A DNA stretch of 64,000 nucleotides from Viridibacterium sediminicola (GTDB lineage Bacteria; Pseudomonadota; Gammaproteobacteria; Burkholderiales; Rhodocyclaceae): positions 1 through 64,000 of the forward strand of contig NZ_JBDIVE010000007.1 of the NCBI RefSeq assembly GCF_039631295.1, in the 5' to 3' direction. Within the stretch, counting starts at the first letter, position 1, and the number at the start of each line of letters is the position of its first letter. The notes under the pieces are model-generated. The model did no database searches. It worked only from the letters and a program-made list of their open reading frames with translations, and was not told the origin of the DNA. This document shows, in pieces, positions 26,186 to 35,194 of this stretch. Made by a program: the position numbers and the translations under genes.

Positions 26186-26866
26186 TCAGGAGCGGAAAAG
26201 CCGCGTGTATTGCGTCTCATGCTGGCTACTCGCCAAGGTCATGCCGGGCGTGAAATTCTCCCAGTCCTCGCTGTCGGCGCGGCGGATTGCTTCGCTGGCG
26301 AGGCCGGGCAGGGCGGGCGAGAGGGCGACGAGCATGCGCTGGCCGGCGGTCTGGCCGAGCGGCACCAGCTTGACGGCGGCCATCACCTGGTTTTCCAGCC
26401 AGGCCCACAGATAGGTCGTAGCCGCGTCGTGTTCCTCGATCTGCCAGTGTGCCGCTGCGGCGGCCCAGGGCGTGGGATAGGCGATCTCGGCAAGGCTCGC
26501 GTGCGTGCTGCGGATGGCTTCTGGCATCTCCGGCAGGTCGCGCAGCAATCGCGCCAGCGAGTAGCCCATCTGCAAGGTTTCGGCGCGCAGTTCAGCGGTC
26601 TCGCGGGTGGCGATGAACTCGGCGTTGAGCCGCGCGACCGCCGCCACATCGGCGCTGCGCCAGGCACGCATCAGCGCGATCAGTGCCGGCGCTTCGCAGC
26701 GCGCCAGCGCAAAGTGCAGCGCATCGCTGATCCACTGCAGGGCCAGTGCTTCGTTCTTTACCGTGCCGCATTCCACCGCCCATTCCAGTCCTTGCGAATA
26801 GGAGAAGGCGCCAACCGGCAGCACCGGGCTGGCGAGGTGGAGCAGGCGGGCAAGCTGCAGGTTCAT
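26186..26866 (-). CDS. ureF: urease accessory protein UreF
   Basis: 226 residues. All-helical co-chaperone that joins UreD/UreH to UreG on apo-urease. N-terminal LLHLASPVLPVGAFSYSQGL with EWAVECG is the family signature. The start at 26866 follows ureE across a 97-base gap filled by a hairpin repeat. Confidence 0.95.
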   Translation of the reverse strand: MNLQLARLLHLASPVLPVGAFSYSQGLEWAVECGTVKNEALALQWISDALHFALARCEAPALIALMRAWRSADVAAVARLNAEFIATRETAELRAETLQMGYSLARLLRDLPEMPEAIRSTHASLAEIAYPTPWAAAAAHWQIEEHDAATTYLWAWLENQVMAAVKLVPLGQTAGQRMLVALSPALPGLASEAIRRADSEDWENFTPGMTLASSQHETQYTRLFRS

Positions 26867-26883
26867 GAACGCGACCCGATGTG

Positions 26884-26962
26884 CGTAGGTCGGATAAGCA
26901 AAGCGCCATCCGACGTTTGCGATGACAACGTGTCGGATGGCGCTGCGCTTATCCGACCTACG
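26884..26962. repeat. GTAGGTCGGATAAGC hairpin (REP-like) between ureE and ureF
   Basis: Outer arms CGTAGGTCGGATAAGC (26884-26899) and its perfect complement (26947-26962), plus inner arms AGCGCCATCCGAC / GTCGGATGGCGCT, form a near-continuous stem. The ureE stop codon (26963-26965) abuts the hairpin directly. It resembles REP/BIME-like sequences widespread in proteobacteria. Confidence 0.85.
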
Positions 26963-27451
26963 TTACGCATTTGAGCCACCCATGATATGGATGCGTGCCT
27001 CGGTGGCGCCGCGTTCCGAGTGATGATGGCCGTGCGCGTAAGCGCCGGCCTCCGGCTCGAATGCAGCTTCGAGATGACTGAGTCGGGCGCCCAGGCCTTC
27101 GAGCATGTGTTCGAGCACATGGTCCTGCTGGATGCGCAGCGCGCCCTCGCAGACCTGCACCGCGACGTGGCGATTACCCAGGTGGTAAGCGATGCGCGCC
27201 AGCTCGTAGGCATTGTCGCAACGCGCTTCGACCAGGGCTTCCGGCGCCGACACGATCTCGATGATGCGGCCATCCTGGCTTTGCAGCTTGTCGCCATTGC
27301 GTAAGATGCTGCCACGCGGCAGGAACATGCCAACCTCTTCGCCGGATGCCAGTTGGGTACGCAGGCGACTCTTGGTGCGGGCGTCGAAGTTGAGGATCAG
27401 TTGTTCGCTGGCGGCGTCACTGCCGGTGTAGAGGGATTCGATGAGAAGCAT
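26963..27451 (-). CDS. ureE: urease nickel metallochaperone UreE
   Basis: 162 residues. Delivers Ni2+ to UreG. The N-terminal peptide-binding domain includes RTQLASGEEVGMFLPRGSIL and the nickel-site domain includes ARIAYHLGNRHVAVQV (conserved His). A modest His-rich tail, HGHHH, lies near the C-terminus. It lies directly downstream of the inserted vapBC pair, one base after the vapC stop on the leftward strand. Confidence 0.95.
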   Translation of the reverse strand: MLLIESLYTGSDAASEQLILNFDARTKSRLRTQLASGEEVGMFLPRGSILRNGDKLQSQDGRIIEIVSAPEALVEARCDNAYELARIAYHLGNRHVAVQVCEGALRIQQDHVLEHMLEGLGARLSHLEAAFEPEAGAYAHGHHHSERGATEARIHIMGGSNA

Positions 27452-27452
27452 G

Positions 27453-27851
27453 TCAGGCGATCCAGTTTTCGATCTTTAGACCGGGAACGCGACGGAATTC
27501 GCGTTCGTTGTTGGTAACAAGTGTCAATTCCTGAGTCAGAGCATGAGCTGCAATCTGCACGTCATAAGGCCCGATTGGGCTACCTTTCTGTGCGAGGAAG
27601 GCACGCAGCTCGCCTGTTCGGATGGCTTCGATTCGTTCGAAAGGCAGGATTTCAAATTCGTTGAGAAATGCTTCCAACGCAAAAAAGTTTTTTTTCGACC
27701 CCGATTTTGCGGTTCCGTAATAGAGCTCTCCGGCAACGATGGACGATATTGCGATGTCTTCAACGTCGTAGCGAGCGAAGTGCTGCCGTACCGTGTCGGG
27801 GTGTCCATTGATGAGATAAATGCAGATGTTGGTGTCCAGCATGTACTTCAT
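27453..27851 (-). CDS. vapC: VapC-type PIN-domain toxin (ribonuclease)
   Basis: 132 residues from ATG 27851. PIN acidic residues are in place: Asp6 in MLDTNICIYLI, Glu42 in AGELYYG and Asp97 in IGPYDVQIAAHA, with LVTNNEREF near the end. It cleaves RNA (often initiator tRNA in this family) when not bound by VapB. It overlaps vapB by four bases (ATGA). It is inserted inside the urease gene run, between ureC and ureE, in DNA visibly poorer in GC than the urease genes. Confidence 0.9.
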   Translation of the reverse strand: MKYMLDTNICIYLINGHPDTVRQHFARYDVEDIAISSIVAGELYYGTAKSGSKKNFFALEAFLNEFEILPFERIEAIRTGELRAFLAQKGSPIGPYDVQIAAHALTQELTLVTNNEREFRRVPGLKIENWIA

Positions 27852-28105
27852 TTGCCGGACCATAGTTGCTCAAGTTCAGGGCGTTCCTGCATTGCTGGTT
27901 GTTCGCGCTCGAAGACGAAGTCAGATTCAAACGCATCCAGCGCTGCAAACACATCAGCCCAGCTCTTCTTCTTTTTGAGCGGGCGCAGGATCACCGCATC
28001 CCCCTGTTTTTCAATTAGCACTTCGCTGCCCTCGAAACGGAATTCCTTGGGCAGTCGCACCGCCTGGCTGCGGCCGTTGGCAAAAAGCTTGGCTGTGATT
28101 TGCAT
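27848..28105 (-). CDS. vapB: VapB-type antitoxin
   Basis: 85 residues. N-terminal AbrB-type swapped-hairpin DNA-binding domain: AKLFANGRSQAVRLPKEFRF, then EVLIEKQGDAVILRPL. The C-terminal helix with FESDFVFERE would wrap the VapC active site. A GGAG site lies seven bases before the ATG. A direct repeat just upstream (28123-28144) is a likely autoregulatory operator. Confidence 0.9.
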   Translation of the reverse strand: MQITAKLFANGRSQAVRLPKEFRFEGSEVLIEKQGDAVILRPLKKKKSWADVFAALDAFESDFVFEREQPAMQERPELEQLWSGK

Positions 28106-28122
28106 GATTTCGCTCCGGGTTG

Positions 28123-28144
28123 GTATATATCAACAGTATATATC
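28123..28144. promoter_or_regulatory. vapBC operator candidate
   Basis: Direct repeat GTATATATC-AACA-GTATATATC, AT-rich within GC-rich surroundings, 17 bases upstream of vapB. VapB-VapC complexes usually bind repeats over their own promoter. The two TATATAT blocks could also supply a -10 box. Confidence 0.5.
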
Positions 28145-28165
28145 GCACTTTGGCGAAAACAAGTC

Positions 28166-29866
<1,701 letters not shown>

Positions 29867-29891
29867 GTCATGTTCCTTGAAATGCGAACGG

Positions 29892-29944
29892 CTTCACCGC
29901 ACAGGCGCAAAGGAGAAAAAGATCTTCGCGCCTGTGCGGTGAAG
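29892..29944. repeat. CACCGC-type hairpin between ureB and ureC
   Basis: Perfect 17-base arms CTTCACCGCACAGGCGC (29892-29908) and complement (29928-29944) with a 19-base loop. As it lies inside a co-transcribed unit it may mark an mRNA processing or stability boundary. It is related to 56749-56856. Confidence 0.8.
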
Positions 29945-29955
29945 GGTTTTGGTCA

Positions 29956-30261
29956 TTACAACGCGCCTTGCACCAGACCACGGAAGCCATAGACCTTGCG
30001 GTCGCCGGCGAAGTCCACCAGTTCTATCGTGCGGCTCTGGCCGGGCTCGAAGCGCACGGCGGTGCCGCTGGCGATGTTCAGCCGCATGCCGCGCGCGGCT
30101 TCACGGTCAAAGCTCAGCGCCGCATTGGTCTCGGCAAAGTGGTAGTGCGAGCCGACCTGGATCGGGCGGTCACCGGTGTTTTCTACGCTGAGGCTGAGCG
30201 TGCGGCGGCCGACATTGAGGTCGATGTCACCATCATCGGTAAAGAGTTCGCCGGGGATCAT
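29956..30261 (-). CDS. ureB: urease beta subunit
   Basis: 101 residues from ATG 30261, with AAGGAG six bases upstream. The start MIPGELFTDDGDIDLN, then VGSHYHFAETN and AARGMRLNIASGTAVRFEPG, are invariant in UreB. Structural subunit of the (UreABC)3 urease. The longer open frame upstream overlaps hupE and is rejected. Confidence 0.97.
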   Translation of the reverse strand: MIPGELFTDDGDIDLNVGRRTLSLSVENTGDRPIQVGSHYHFAETNAALSFDREAARGMRLNIASGTAVRFEPGQSRTIELVDFAGDRKVYGFRGLVQGAL

Positions 30262-30271
30262 CGCGGGCTCC

Positions 30272-30862
30272 TTACAGCGCGCCGCTGAGCAGGCCAAGGC
30301 CCAGCACGGCGACAGCGCCGCCGGCCAGACGCGGCAGCCAGACATGGCGGCGGAGCACGAAGTGGCCCGCCAGCATACCCGTCAGATGCAGTGCCAGCGT
30401 GCCGAGGACCATGCCGGAAAGCGCCGCCAGACCTTGCTCAGCGGGCAGCTCGCTGCCGTGCGCCAGACCGTGGAAGATGGCGAAGGCGCCGACCAGGGCT
30501 GCGCCGGCAGCCACCGGCAGCTTGATCTGGGTGGCCAGCATGACGCCCAGCACCAGCAGGGAGGCAGCAATCATCGGTTCCACCGCAGGCGCGTTGACGC
30601 CCGCCATGCCCAGCACGCCACCGATCAGCAGCAGGCCGGCGAAGGCGGCCGGCGCGGCAATCGCCTTGCGCAGCGAGTGCTGGAAAGCCAGCGCGCTCCA
30701 CAGGCCGACGCTGAGCATTGCGGCGAGGTGATCGAAACCGGTGAAGGGGTGCGCCAGGCCAAGCAGGAAGGCGCTGCCGTGGTGATAGCCGCCGTCATGG
30801 CCGATGTGGGCAAAGGCCAGAGCAGGCAGCAGGGCAGCGAGGCTGAGCAGGAATTTTTTCAT
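30272..30862 (-). CDS. hupE: HupE/UreJ family nickel permease
   Basis: 196 residues from ATG 30862. Signal-like first helix (MKKFLLSLAALLPALAFA) followed by the nickel-site motif HIGHDGGYHHGS and the HPFTGFDHLAAML motif of HupE/UreJ proteins, then five or six more helices with a second His motif FHGLAHGSE. It likely supplies Ni2+ for urease. It is inserted between ureA and ureB, an arrangement known for ureJ in betaproteobacteria. Confidence 0.9.
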   Translation of the reverse strand: MKKFLLSLAALLPALAFAHIGHDGGYHHGSAFLLGLAHPFTGFDHLAAMLSVGLWSALAFQHSLRKAIAAPAAFAGLLLIGGVLGMAGVNAPAVEPMIAASLLVLGVMLATQIKLPVAAGAALVGAFAIFHGLAHGSELPAEQGLAALSGMVLGTLALHLTGMLAGHFVLRRHVWLPRLAGGAVAVLGLGLLSGAL

Positions 30863-30924
30863 GGCAATCTCCAGATGAAAGCGGTGAAGCTTGGAATAGG
30901 GTCGCCGGCGCAATGCCGGATGCA

Positions 30925-31227
30925 TCAGATGATCGGGTGGTGGACGGTCACCAGCTTGGTGCCGTCGGGAAAGGTCGCTTCGATCTGGATCTCGGGGATC
31001 AGTTCGGCGATGCCATCCATCACGTCGGCGCGGCTGAGCAGGGTGGTGCCATAGCTCATCAGCTCGGCGACGGTGCGACCGTCACGCGCGCCCTCCATGA
31101 TGGCGGCGCTGATGTAGGCGATGGCTTCCGGGTAGTTAAGCTTGAGACCGCGTGCCTTGCGGCGCTCGGCAAGCAGGGCGGCGGTAAAGATCAGCAGCTT
31201 GTCTTTCTCGCGAGGGGTCAGTTCCAT
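30925..31227 (-). CDS. ureA: urease gamma subunit
   Basis: 100 residues, the exact usual size. MELTPREKDKLLIFTAALLA and the C-terminal EATFPDGTKLVTVHHPI are diagnostic. Smallest structural subunit of urease. It follows ureD across about 94 bases. Confidence 0.98.
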   Translation of the reverse strand: MELTPREKDKLLIFTAALLAERRKARGLKLNYPEAIAYISAAIMEGARDGRTVAELMSYGTTLLSRADVMDGIAELIPEIQIEATFPDGTKLVTVHHPII

Positions 31228-31321
31228 GGGCAGGGTCCTTCTTCAAAAGCAATAAGCACGAGGACAGCGGGCTGTCCTGGTGACGAGTGTCCGTTTCTTG
31301 CGCAGCACGCCGCCTGATTCC

Positions 31322-32185
31322 TCAGGTCGCCCAGATGCGCGGCCTGAGGGCTGCGCGTTGCAGGAAGGCGGGGCGGGCCAAGGTCCACGCCGCTTCAAAG
31401 TACTGGCGGGCCGCTTCGCTGGAGTGTGACAGCAGGCGCACCAGCGTGACATGCGGTAGCGCAGATATTCCGCATTCCACATCCCGGATGCTGATCCCGC
31501 GCAGGGCTTCGATCAGGGCCGCATCCGGCGCCATGCCGGCCAGCCACAGCGTGCCGAAAACGGTGTGGCCGCGCAGCGCCAGCGGCGACTGCATGGCGGC
31601 ATCGGAGCCTTCCAGGTGCATGGCTTCGCGCCACAGCGGCGTACCGTCGGGACGCTGCAGGCGGATCTGCTGGCGGAAGCTGCCTTGGCTGAATTTCTCG
31701 CCGCTGGCCGTGCGTCCCAGACAGAGGATGTCCCAGCCGATGGCGCGGGCGCCCTCGGCCAGGGTGATGGTCGTTGTCGACAGCGCCTGCGCCTGATCGA
31801 AGACGATCACTTCCTGCGGCAGCCATTCGAGCACTGCATCGCGGGCAATATTCAAGCTGATCTGCTGGCTCGCCTGCGGCCCCTTGCTGCGATACCACTT
31901 GCCCGCGCCGGGTGTGGTCAGCTGGGCGTGGGCGCCGGCCTCGACATCAAGCTGAATGTTCAGCTGGTCGCCACCGGCAATGCCGGCCGGCGGGTGCAGC
32001 ATGAGGATCTGGCAGACCGCATCGCCTTCCGGATGCAGGGCCTTTTGCACGCGCAGCGGGCCCTTGTGCAGATTGTGGGCGAGCACGCTGCGGCCGCCTT
32101 GTTGTGCGACGCGCAGCGCAAGAGATGCGTGCCAGTTCTGGCTGTCGCTGCTGGTGAGCGTCTGGGGAGTGAGCGGGGCATTCAT
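31322..32185 (-). CDS. ureD: urease accessory protein UreD (UreH)
   Basis: 287 residues from ATG 32185. Scaffold that binds apo-urease and UreF and forms the nickel tunnel. The motifs LHPPAGIAGGDQLNIQLDVE and LTTPGAGKWYRS are characteristic. First gene of the urease part, downstream of urtE, with a repeat element in the 195-base gap between them. Confidence 0.95.
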   Translation of the reverse strand: MNAPLTPQTLTSSDSQNWHASLALRVAQQGGRSVLAHNLHKGPLRVQKALHPEGDAVCQILMLHPPAGIAGGDQLNIQLDVEAGAHAQLTTPGAGKWYRSKGPQASQQISLNIARDAVLEWLPQEVIVFDQAQALSTTTITLAEGARAIGWDILCLGRTASGEKFSQGSFRQQIRLQRPDGTPLWREAMHLEGSDAAMQSPLALRGHTVFGTLWLAGMAPDAALIEALRGISIRDVECGISALPHVTLVRLLSHSSEAARQYFEAAWTLARPAFLQRAALRPRIWAT

Positions 32186-32240
32186 GGTGGGGCTGATTAT
32201 GCCGCGTGTCACCGGGCTTGGGGGCGGCAGGACGATTTCA

Positions 32241-32357
32241 GCTCTCCCTGCCTTCGGCCACCCTTGCTTCGGGGAGGGAACGGCTAAGCCAAGCTGCGAT
32301 CTTTGCCGTTCCCTCTCCCTTGGGTGAGGGTGGCCCGTCAGGGCCGGGAGAGGGGTG
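32241..32357. repeat. CCCTCTCCC palindromic repeat between urtE and ureD
   Basis: An outer inverted repeat (GGGAGGGAACGGC / GCCGTTCCCTCTCCC) followed by GGGTGAGGGTGGCCCGTCAG and GGCCGGGAGAGGGG. Same family as the elements inside hrpA. Confidence 0.8.
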
Positions 32358-32380
32358 ATGCGCCGATCAGGGACAAAGCC

Positions 32381-33073
32381 TCAAATCGCCACCAGGCTCT
32401 TCACATTCTGTTCTTTCATCTCGCTGCCGGGACCTGCCTTGACGATCTCGCCGCGCGCCATCACGGCGTATTGGTCAGCCAGCGATTCGGCAAAGTCGTA
32501 GTACTGCTCGACCAGCAGGATCGCCATCTCTCCCCCTTCGGCGAGCTTGCGGATGGCGGCACCGATGTCCTTGATGATCGAGGGCTGGATGCCTTCGGTG
32601 GGTTCATCGAGGATCAGCACCTTGGGGCGCATGGTCAGCGCACGGCCGATGGCCAGCTGCTGTTGCTGGCCGCCGGAAAGATCGCCACCCCGGCGGCCGA
32701 GCATGTCCTTGAGCACCGGGAACATCTCGTAGATGTAGGACGGGATGCCGCGCGAGGCCTTGCCATTGGCGAGGCCCATCAGCAGGTTCTCTTCAACAGT
32801 GAGGCGCGGGAAAATTTCGCGGCCTTGCGGCACGTAGGCAAGACCGAGCGCGGCGCGGTTATAGGCGGCCATCTTGGTGATGTCCTTGCCTTCGAAGCTC
32901 ACCGAGCCCTTGGCCACCGGCAGCAGGCCCATCAGGCATTTGAGCAAGGTGGTCTTGCCGACGCCGTTGCGGCCGAGCAGGGTGGTTACTTCGCCTTGCT
33001 TGAGCGTCAGCGAGACACCGCGCAGGGTGTGGCTGCCGCCGTAGTATTGGTTGAGGTTTTCGATTGTCAGCAT
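32381..33073 (-). CDS. urtE: urea ABC transporter ATPase UrtE
   Basis: 230 residues from ATG 33073. LivF-like ATPase: LTIENLNQYYGGSHTLRGVS, Walker A GRNGVGKT, signature LSGGQQQQLAIGRAL, Walker B PKVLILDEPTEGIQPS. The EPTEGIQP form is typical of UrtE. The region immediately upstream of the ATG is a GGGAGTC-type repeat, so no normal Shine-Dalgarno sequence is present. The longer frame to 33154 is translated repeat and is rejected. Confidence 0.93.
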   Translation of the reverse strand: MLTIENLNQYYGGSHTLRGVSLTLKQGEVTTLLGRNGVGKTTLLKCLMGLLPVAKGSVSFEGKDITKMAAYNRAALGLAYVPQGREIFPRLTVEENLLMGLANGKASRGIPSYIYEMFPVLKDMLGRRGGDLSGGQQQQLAIGRALTMRPKVLILDEPTEGIQPSIIKDIGAAIRKLAEGGEMAILLVEQYYDFAESLADQYAVMARGEIVKAGPGSEMKEQNVKSLVAI

Positions 33074-33079
33074 TGCTTT

Positions 33080-33158
33080 GGGAGTCGGGCGTGGTGAGTC
33101 GGGAGTCGATGCGGCCATCTGGCACCGTTTTAACTCCCGCTCCCCACTCCCCACTCAC
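33080..33158. repeat. GGGAGTC heptamer element before urtE
   Basis: GGGAGTCGGGCGTGGTGAGT and GGGAGTCG, then a complementary block ending CTCCCCACTCCCCACTCAC. It occupies the whole urtD-urtE gap and begins six bases from the urtE start codon. Same family as 49777-49803 and 57434-57690. Confidence 0.75.
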
Positions 33159-34012
33159 TACCTCCCTAAATAGACTTCAATGACCCGTTCATCGTTCTGC
33201 ACCTGCTCCAGCGAGCCTTCCGAGAGCACGCTGCCTTCGTGCAGGCAGGTGACTTTGCGGCCGCCGGAGATCTGCTTGATGAAGTCCATGTCGTGCTCGA
33301 CGACGATCAGCGTGTACTCGCCGGCCAGCGAGAGGAACAGCTCGCCGCTGCGCTCGGTTTCCTCGTCGGTCATGCCGGCGGCGGGCTCGTCGAGCAGCAA
33401 CACCAGCGGCTCCTGCATCAGCAGCATGCCGATTTCCAGCCACTGCTTCTGGCCGTGCGAGAGCAGGCCGGACGGGCGCTGGGCCTGCTCCGTGAGGCGG
33501 ATCAGTTCGAGGATCTCGTTGATGCGGTCGCGTTGCAGGCCGCTGAGCTTGGCGCGCAGGCTGGTCCAGATGCCCTTGTCCATCTTCATCGCCAGTTCGA
33601 GGTTCTCGAACACCGAGAGCTGCTCGAACACGGTCGGCTTCTGGAACTTGCGGCCGATGCCGGCATGGGCGATCTGCGCTTCGTTGAGCTTGGTCAGGTC
33701 AATCGTCTGGCCGAAGAAGGCGGTGCCCGAGTCCGGCCGCGTCTTGCCGGTGATGACGTCCATCATGGTCGTCTTGCCGGCACCATTGGGGCCGATGATC
33801 GAACGCAGCTCGCCCTTGTCGATGGTCAGGTTGAGCTTGTTGATGGCGCGGAAACCATCGAAGCTGACGACGATGTCTTCCAGATAAAGAATGACGCCGT
33901 GCGTGGTATCAAGCTGCGAGCTGTCGGTGGCGCGACCGGCACCGATGGAGCTGGGCGCCAGATTGCCTTCGCCGGAGATCGGGCTGCCGGCGGCGTGCGT
34001 TGTCGTGTTCAT
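33158..34012 (-). CDS. urtD: urea ABC transporter ATPase UrtD
   Basis: 284 residues. LivG-like ATPase: Walker A GPNGAGKT, IGRKFQKPTVFEQLSVFENL (a UrtD hallmark), signature LSHGQKQWLEIGMLL and Walker B PLVLLLDEPAAGMTDEE. About 40 extra polar residues precede the domain. It overlaps urtC by four bases (ATGA); the SD is GGGAGGAAGC. The cytosolic partner of UrtE. Confidence 0.95.
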   Translation of the reverse strand: MNTTTHAAGSPISGEGNLAPSSIGAGRATDSSQLDTTHGVILYLEDIVVSFDGFRAINKLNLTIDKGELRSIIGPNGAGKTTMMDVITGKTRPDSGTAFFGQTIDLTKLNEAQIAHAGIGRKFQKPTVFEQLSVFENLELAMKMDKGIWTSLRAKLSGLQRDRINEILELIRLTEQAQRPSGLLSHGQKQWLEIGMLLMQEPLVLLLDEPAAGMTDEETERSGELFLSLAGEYTLIVVEHDMDFIKQISGGRKVTCLHEGSVLSEGSLEQVQNDERVIEVYLGR

Positions 34013-35130
34013 GCTTCCTCCCGCTTTGCGAAGCGGCGCTTGAGCTGGGCGCGAATTTGTCCACCTAAGCCAATGACGCCTTGCGGCAGATACAGTGTGA
34101 CCAGCACGAAAATCAGCCCCAGGAAATACAGCCAGTATTCCGGGAAGGCGACGGTGAACCAGCTCTTCACGCCGTTGATGAGGCCGGCGCCGAGCAGCGG
34201 GCCGATCAGCGTGCCGCGCCCGCCGACCGCGACCCAGATGGCGATCTCGATCGAATTGGCGGGCGACATTTCACTCGGGTTGATGATGCCCACTTGCGGC
34301 ACGAACAGCGCGCCGGCAATCGAACAGATGATCGCCGACACTACCCAGATGAAGAGCTTGTAGGGCAGCGGGTTGTAGCCGGAGAACATGACGCGTGACT
34401 CGGCATCGCGAATCGCAGCGAGCACGCGGCCAAGCTTGCTGGTGACGATGTAGCGGCCCAGCAGCAGGCAGCCGATCAGCAGCAAGGCGGTGAGGCCGAA
34501 CATCACGATGCGCGTCTCGGGCGAAGCGATGTGAAAGCCGAGGATGCGCTTGAAGTCAGTGAAGCCGTTGTTGCCGCCGAATCCGGTCTCGTTGCGGAAG
34601 AACAGCAGCATCGCCGCGAAGGTCAGCGCCTGGGTGATGATCGAAAAATACACACCCTTGATGCGCGAGCGGAAGGCGAAAAAGCCGAAGATGAAGGCGA
34701 CCAGGGCCGGCACCACGAGGACCAGCAGCAGGGTGTAGAGGAAGCTGTCGGTGCCTTGCCAGTACCAGGGCAGCTCCTTCCAGTTGAGGAACACCATGAA
34801 GTCGGGCAGGTCGCTCTGGTAATTGCCTTCGCGGCCGATGGCGCGCATCAGGTACATGCCCATGGCGTAGCCGCCCAGCGCGAAGAACAGGCCGTGGCCG
34901 AGCGAGAGGATGCCGGTGTAGCCCCACACCAGATCCATTGCCAGCGCGACGATGGCGTAGCACATGATCTTGGCGATCAGGCCGACCCAGTAGGTCGATA
35001 GATGCAGCGGGCTGCCCTCGGGCACCACGATATTGAAGATCGGGACCAGTACCAGCATGAGCGCTGCAAAAGCCGCCAGTGCTAGCCAGCCCTTGGGGCC
35101 GAAGAGTCGGTAGATCAAAGTCTTGTCCAT
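34009..35130 (-). CDS. urtC: urea ABC transporter permease UrtC
   Basis: 373 residues, LivM-like permease with about ten helices. It carries GYTGILSLGHGLFFALGGYA and the EAA-like VLAAIRDAESRVMFSGYNP. The cytoplasmic stretch GREGNYQSDLPDFMVFLNW is typical of UrtC. Overlaps urtD and follows urtB after 64 bases. Confidence 0.95.
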   Translation of the reverse strand: MDKTLIYRLFGPKGWLALAAFAALMLVLVPIFNIVVPEGSPLHLSTYWVGLIAKIMCYAIVALAMDLVWGYTGILSLGHGLFFALGGYAMGMYLMRAIGREGNYQSDLPDFMVFLNWKELPWYWQGTDSFLYTLLLVLVVPALVAFIFGFFAFRSRIKGVYFSIITQALTFAAMLLFFRNETGFGGNNGFTDFKRILGFHIASPETRIVMFGLTALLLIGCLLLGRYIVTSKLGRVLAAIRDAESRVMFSGYNPLPYKLFIWVVSAIICSIAGALFVPQVGIINPSEMSPANSIEIAIWVAVGGRGTLIGPLLGAGLINGVKSWFTVAFPEYWLYFLGLIFVLVTLYLPQGVIGLGGQIRAQLKRRFAKREEA

Positions 35131-35194
35131 GTCTTGTCGATGCGTAATGAGTCAGTCGTAACGGGAGCCGGCACCTTTGCGCGCAGCGGCCTGC

